Origin: an uncultured Phascolarctobacterium sp.
Lineage (GTDB): Bacteria > Bacillota > Negativicutes > Acidaminococcales > Acidaminococcaceae
DNA: 38,345 nt
Direction of reading: 5' to 3'
NCBI GenBank assembly: GCA_945949475.1
Contig: CAMFET010000002.1
Span: forward strand, 1-38,345
The notes below the pieces were generated by a model that ran no database searches, was not told where the DNA came from, and saw only the letters and a list, made by a program, of their open reading frames with translations. The translations under genes and the position numbers were made by a program. How positions within the stretch are numbered: the stretch's first letter is position 1; each line of letters begins with the position of its first letter. Below, piece after piece: positions 35,889 through 38,345 of this stretch.

Positions 35889-36848
35889 ATGAAAGCATTC
35901 AAAACAATTGATGAACAAGTAGCTATTCTCAGGCAGCGTGGTTTGGTTATAGATGACGAAGATCGTGCTAAAAAGTATCTTTTGAGTCAAAACTATTATA
36001 ATCTTATTAACGGATATGCGAAATTTTTTCCAAGGGAAAACGAAAACTATACTTCAAATACAAGCTTTGATGAAATTACTAGCCTTTACATTTTTGAAAG
36101 AGATATAAAGCAGACGCTGCTTTTGGGTATTCTTGAGGCTGAAACGCATCTAAGGGCTATTTTCTCATATCGATTTTCTGAAATGTTTAAAGATGAACCC
36201 TATGCCTATTTAAGTATAAACTCCTTTGAAAAGGAAAATGCACTTTCAATTATACAAACCATATCAAGCTTGTCTAAAACAATACGCTCTTACGAAAGCC
36301 ATAATAGGCACAGCAGCATCGCCCATTACATAAGAGTGCACGGAAGTGTTCCCATATGGGTTTTGGTTAATTATATAAATTTTGGTGAATTACGTCATTT
36401 GTTGAAATACTCAACAAATGCTTTGCAAAATAGAATAGCTAAGGATTTTTGTGAATTTATTGAGCAAAATATTCCTAATGCTTCTGAACCTTTTCACCCT
36501 GAAACACTAAATAGCTTTCTTGATAACATCAACGATATCAGGAATATATGTGCTCACAATAACCGTCTTTTGGGTTTCCGCTGTCACCAGAGCACTAAAT
36601 ACTGGGCACCTTTGCACACGAAATATAATATTCTGCCAAATGATAGCAGACGTAGCGCATATGAGATATTTTTAATTTTGCAGTGCTTTATAAGCAAAAA
36701 CGAATATGCTATGCTGCACAATACTTTGAGAAAGCGTTTTAGAACTCTAAGTAGAAAACTGAAAACCATCCCAATAAACAATATTTTATACGAACTTGGC
36801 TTTCCCAATGACTGGCATATTAATACCGATAAGCTCGAACAAATTTAA
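35889..36848 (+). CDS. Abi_2 / AbiF-AbiD-like abortive infection protein with HEPN RNase motif
   Basis: KTIDEQVAILRQRGLVIDDEDRAKKYLLSQNYYNLINGYAKFF N-terminus; C-terminal RNICAHN (R-X4-H). Confidence 0.85.
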   Translation: MKAFKTIDEQVAILRQRGLVIDDEDRAKKYLLSQNYYNLINGYAKFFPRENENYTSNTSFDEITSLYIFERDIKQTLLLGILEAETHLRAIFSYRFSEMFKDEPYAYLSINSFEKENALSIIQTISSLSKTIRSYESHNRHSSIAHYIRVHGSVPIWVLVNYINFGELRHLLKYSTNALQNRIAKDFCEFIEQNIPNASEPFHPETLNSFLDNINDIRNICAHNNRLLGFRCHQSTKYWAPLHTKYNILPNDSRRSAYEIFLILQCFISKNEYAMLHNTLRKRFRTLSRKLKTIPINNILYELGFPNDWHINTDKLEQI

Positions 36849-36862
36849 GGGAGGCTGATTGT

Positions 36863-38083
36863 ATGTCCATCATCACAAGGAAAACAGGCACTAAGCGCTA
36901 TTCCTACTCCATATGCACGGATGAGATTCTGCCCAATGGCCGGCACAAATATATTAACGGCCCGTATTTTGCTACTAAGAAGGAAGCTAAGGAAGCAGAA
37001 GCCACTGCCTTGGCCCAGCTGCAGACCGGAACCTATACGGAGCCAACCAAGATGACCGTCAACGAGCTATTGGAAACAGTCATTGGCCTGAAGGCAGTAT
37101 TAAGGCCCTCTAGCATCTCCTCCCTCAACAGCTTTGCCAAGCGTGTGAAGTCCCAGCCACTGGGAGCCATGCGTCTGAACAAGGTCACGCCCATTGACAT
37201 AGAGCGCTATAGGCTTTTCCTCTTCACTGAATCGGGCCTTGCCAACCAAACCATCAGAGAAGAGCTGTCCTTTATCCGCTCCTCATTTGCGTGGGCCGTG
37301 GATAATGATTTGCTAGGTAAGAGTCCGGCCCGCCGCCTAAAGCTGCCACCCAAGGAACCGCCCAAGGGCATGCATGTGCCCATAGAAATCCTGCTACAAA
37401 TGCTCAGGATCATCAAAAAATATGATTACTTTAATCTATATATGCCATTCCTGCTAGGAGGCATGTGCGGTATGCGCATCAGTGAGACGCTGGCCGTGCG
37501 CGATGATGTATTGGACGGCAGCGATGTGGCTGTTACTAATAACCTGCTACGTGAAAATGGCAGGCTGCAGTTTACCTTACTCAAGACACGCACATCTGCC
37601 CGTGACATCCCTCTAATTTCCTTTGTACGCCACGAAATAGAAGAGTACAAGGGTTTTATCGCGTTTGCCAAAAAAGAAGCGCTACGGAAGCGTAAGGAGC
37701 TTCTAGCCAGTCCTGGCTTTATCGCTGAAAGCAGTGACCCTGCGTGGAAAAATAATTTAGGTCTGCTCATTGTGTTTCCTGATGACGGCCGAGGCATGTG
37801 CCGTGACCATGTAGAGCGCAGATGGCGCAAATTTAAGGAGCGGTGCCCTGAATGGTTAGAGCTTGTGAAAAAATATCCACTGCTTGCCGGTATGCGCCAC
37901 CATGATTTTCGTCATAGCTTTGGCAGTAACATGCGCGATAGAGGGGTGCCGATAGCTGATATCAGCGAAATTCTCGGTCATGCCGATGTATCCTTCACGG
38001 CTAAAACATATGCATTGCCCTTGCAGGATACTCATAAAAAGGCAATGCTCTTATACGAAAAATCCATTGAAAAACTACTATAA
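36863..38083 (+). CDS. int: Tyrosine recombinase / phage integrase
   Basis: MCGMRISETLAVRDD...HDFRHSFGSNMRDRGVPIADISEILGHADVSFTAKTYA; adjacent to attR. Confidence 0.93.
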   Translation: MSIITRKTGTKRYSYSICTDEILPNGRHKYINGPYFATKKEAKEAEATALAQLQTGTYTEPTKMTVNELLETVIGLKAVLRPSSISSLNSFAKRVKSQPLGAMRLNKVTPIDIERYRLFLFTESGLANQTIREELSFIRSSFAWAVDNDLLGKSPARRLKLPPKEPPKGMHVPIEILLQMLRIIKKYDYFNLYMPFLLGGMCGMRISETLAVRDDVLDGSDVAVTNNLLRENGRLQFTLLKTRTSARDIPLISFVRHEIEEYKGFIAFAKKEALRKRKELLASPGFIAESSDPAWKNNLGLLIVFPDDGRGMCRDHVERRWRKFKERCPEWLELVKKYPLLAGMRHHDFRHSFGSNMRDRGVPIADISEILGHADVSFTAKTYALPLQDTHKKAMLLYEKSIEKLL

Positions 38084-38090
38084 ATGCAAA

Positions 38091-38126
38091 AATCTCGGAA
38101 GCTTTTGGTGCTTCCGAGATTTTTTA
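38091..38126 (+). terminator. Terminator after int (bidirectional-looking)
   Basis: AATCTCGGAAGC-TTTTGGT-GCTTCCGAGATT-TTTT. Confidence 0.85.
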
Positions 38127-38171
38127 ATAAATTTTATTTTACTATCTAGTTTTAAGCGGTTTTAACTTGTG

Positions 38172-38202
38172 TATTGCATCAAATATTGCATGAATATTGC
38201 AT
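38172..38202. repeat. Three TATTGCAT repeats (candidate integrase arm-type sites)
   Basis: TATTGCAT at 38172, 38184 and 38195; related copies at 360 and 371. Confidence 0.6.
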
Positions 38203-38257
38203 AACCCCGTATTTTAGGCTATTTTTGCACCTTTGGCCAAAACCACAAAAACAGAAA

Positions 38258-38279
38258 AACCCGCATAACCATGCGGGTT
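38258..38279 (-). terminator. Phage-supplied terminator downstream of the reconstituted tRNA-Pro
   Basis: AACCCGCAT-AACC-ATGCGGGTT, minus-strand T-tract. Confidence 0.75.
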
Positions 38280-38290
38280 TCAGCTTTTTC

Positions 38291-38340
38291 AATTTGGTCG
38301 GGGCGGCGAGATTCGAACTCACGGCCTCTTGTACCCGAAA
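38291..38340. repeat. attR: 50-bp direct repeat
   Basis: Identical to 203-252. Confidence 0.93.
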
Positions 38341-38345
38341 CAAGC
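38295..38345 (-). tRNA. tRNA-Pro(CGG), 3' part, truncated by window end
   Basis: Minus strand: CTTGT-TTCGGGT-ACAAG anticodon arm, GTGAG-TTCGAAT-CTCGC T arm, CGCCCCG-A-CCA. Confidence 0.85.

Noticed and set aside
38172-38202. Short regularly spaced repeats as a CRISPR-like array
   Set aside because: 8-bp units with 3-4 bp gaps are far too short; integrase arm sites fit better.

Overview
The window is an essentially complete temperate prophage of about 38 kb, flanked by a perfect 50-bp direct repeat (203-252 and 38291-38340) that is the 3' end of a tRNA-Pro(CGG) gene. The phage is mosaic. It has a lambda-like head module (Nu1/GpA terminase, gpW, lambda-type portal, ClpP-like protease/scaffold, gpD, gpE) and a P2/Mu-like contractile tail (sheath, tube, tape measure, X, D, V, PAAR, U, W, J, I, collar fibre). 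A lysis cassette, a HUH-Rep/PcfJ/PcfK/RusA early module and a CI/Cro-like switch complete it. Accessory cargo that stands out: (1) a consensus sigma-70 promoter driving a short structured ncRNA ending in a terminator, directly abutting an Abi_2/AbiF-like HEPN gene whose Shine-Dalgarno lies inside the terminator stem (35780-36848); (2) a self-contained RelA/SpoT-domain (toxSAS-like) gene plus overlapping partner gene (24472-25732); (3) an antisense moron encoding a 32-aa hydrophobic peptide, missing from the ORF track (12197-12398); (4) a 28-bp tandem duplication that frameshifts a tail-fibre gene; (5) overlapping spanin-like genes; (6) a -1 frameshift in the tail chaperone gene; (7) several perfect palindromes and a plus-strand mini transcription unit in the early/regulatory region. 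All calls come from reading the sequence and the supplied ORF track; no database search was run.
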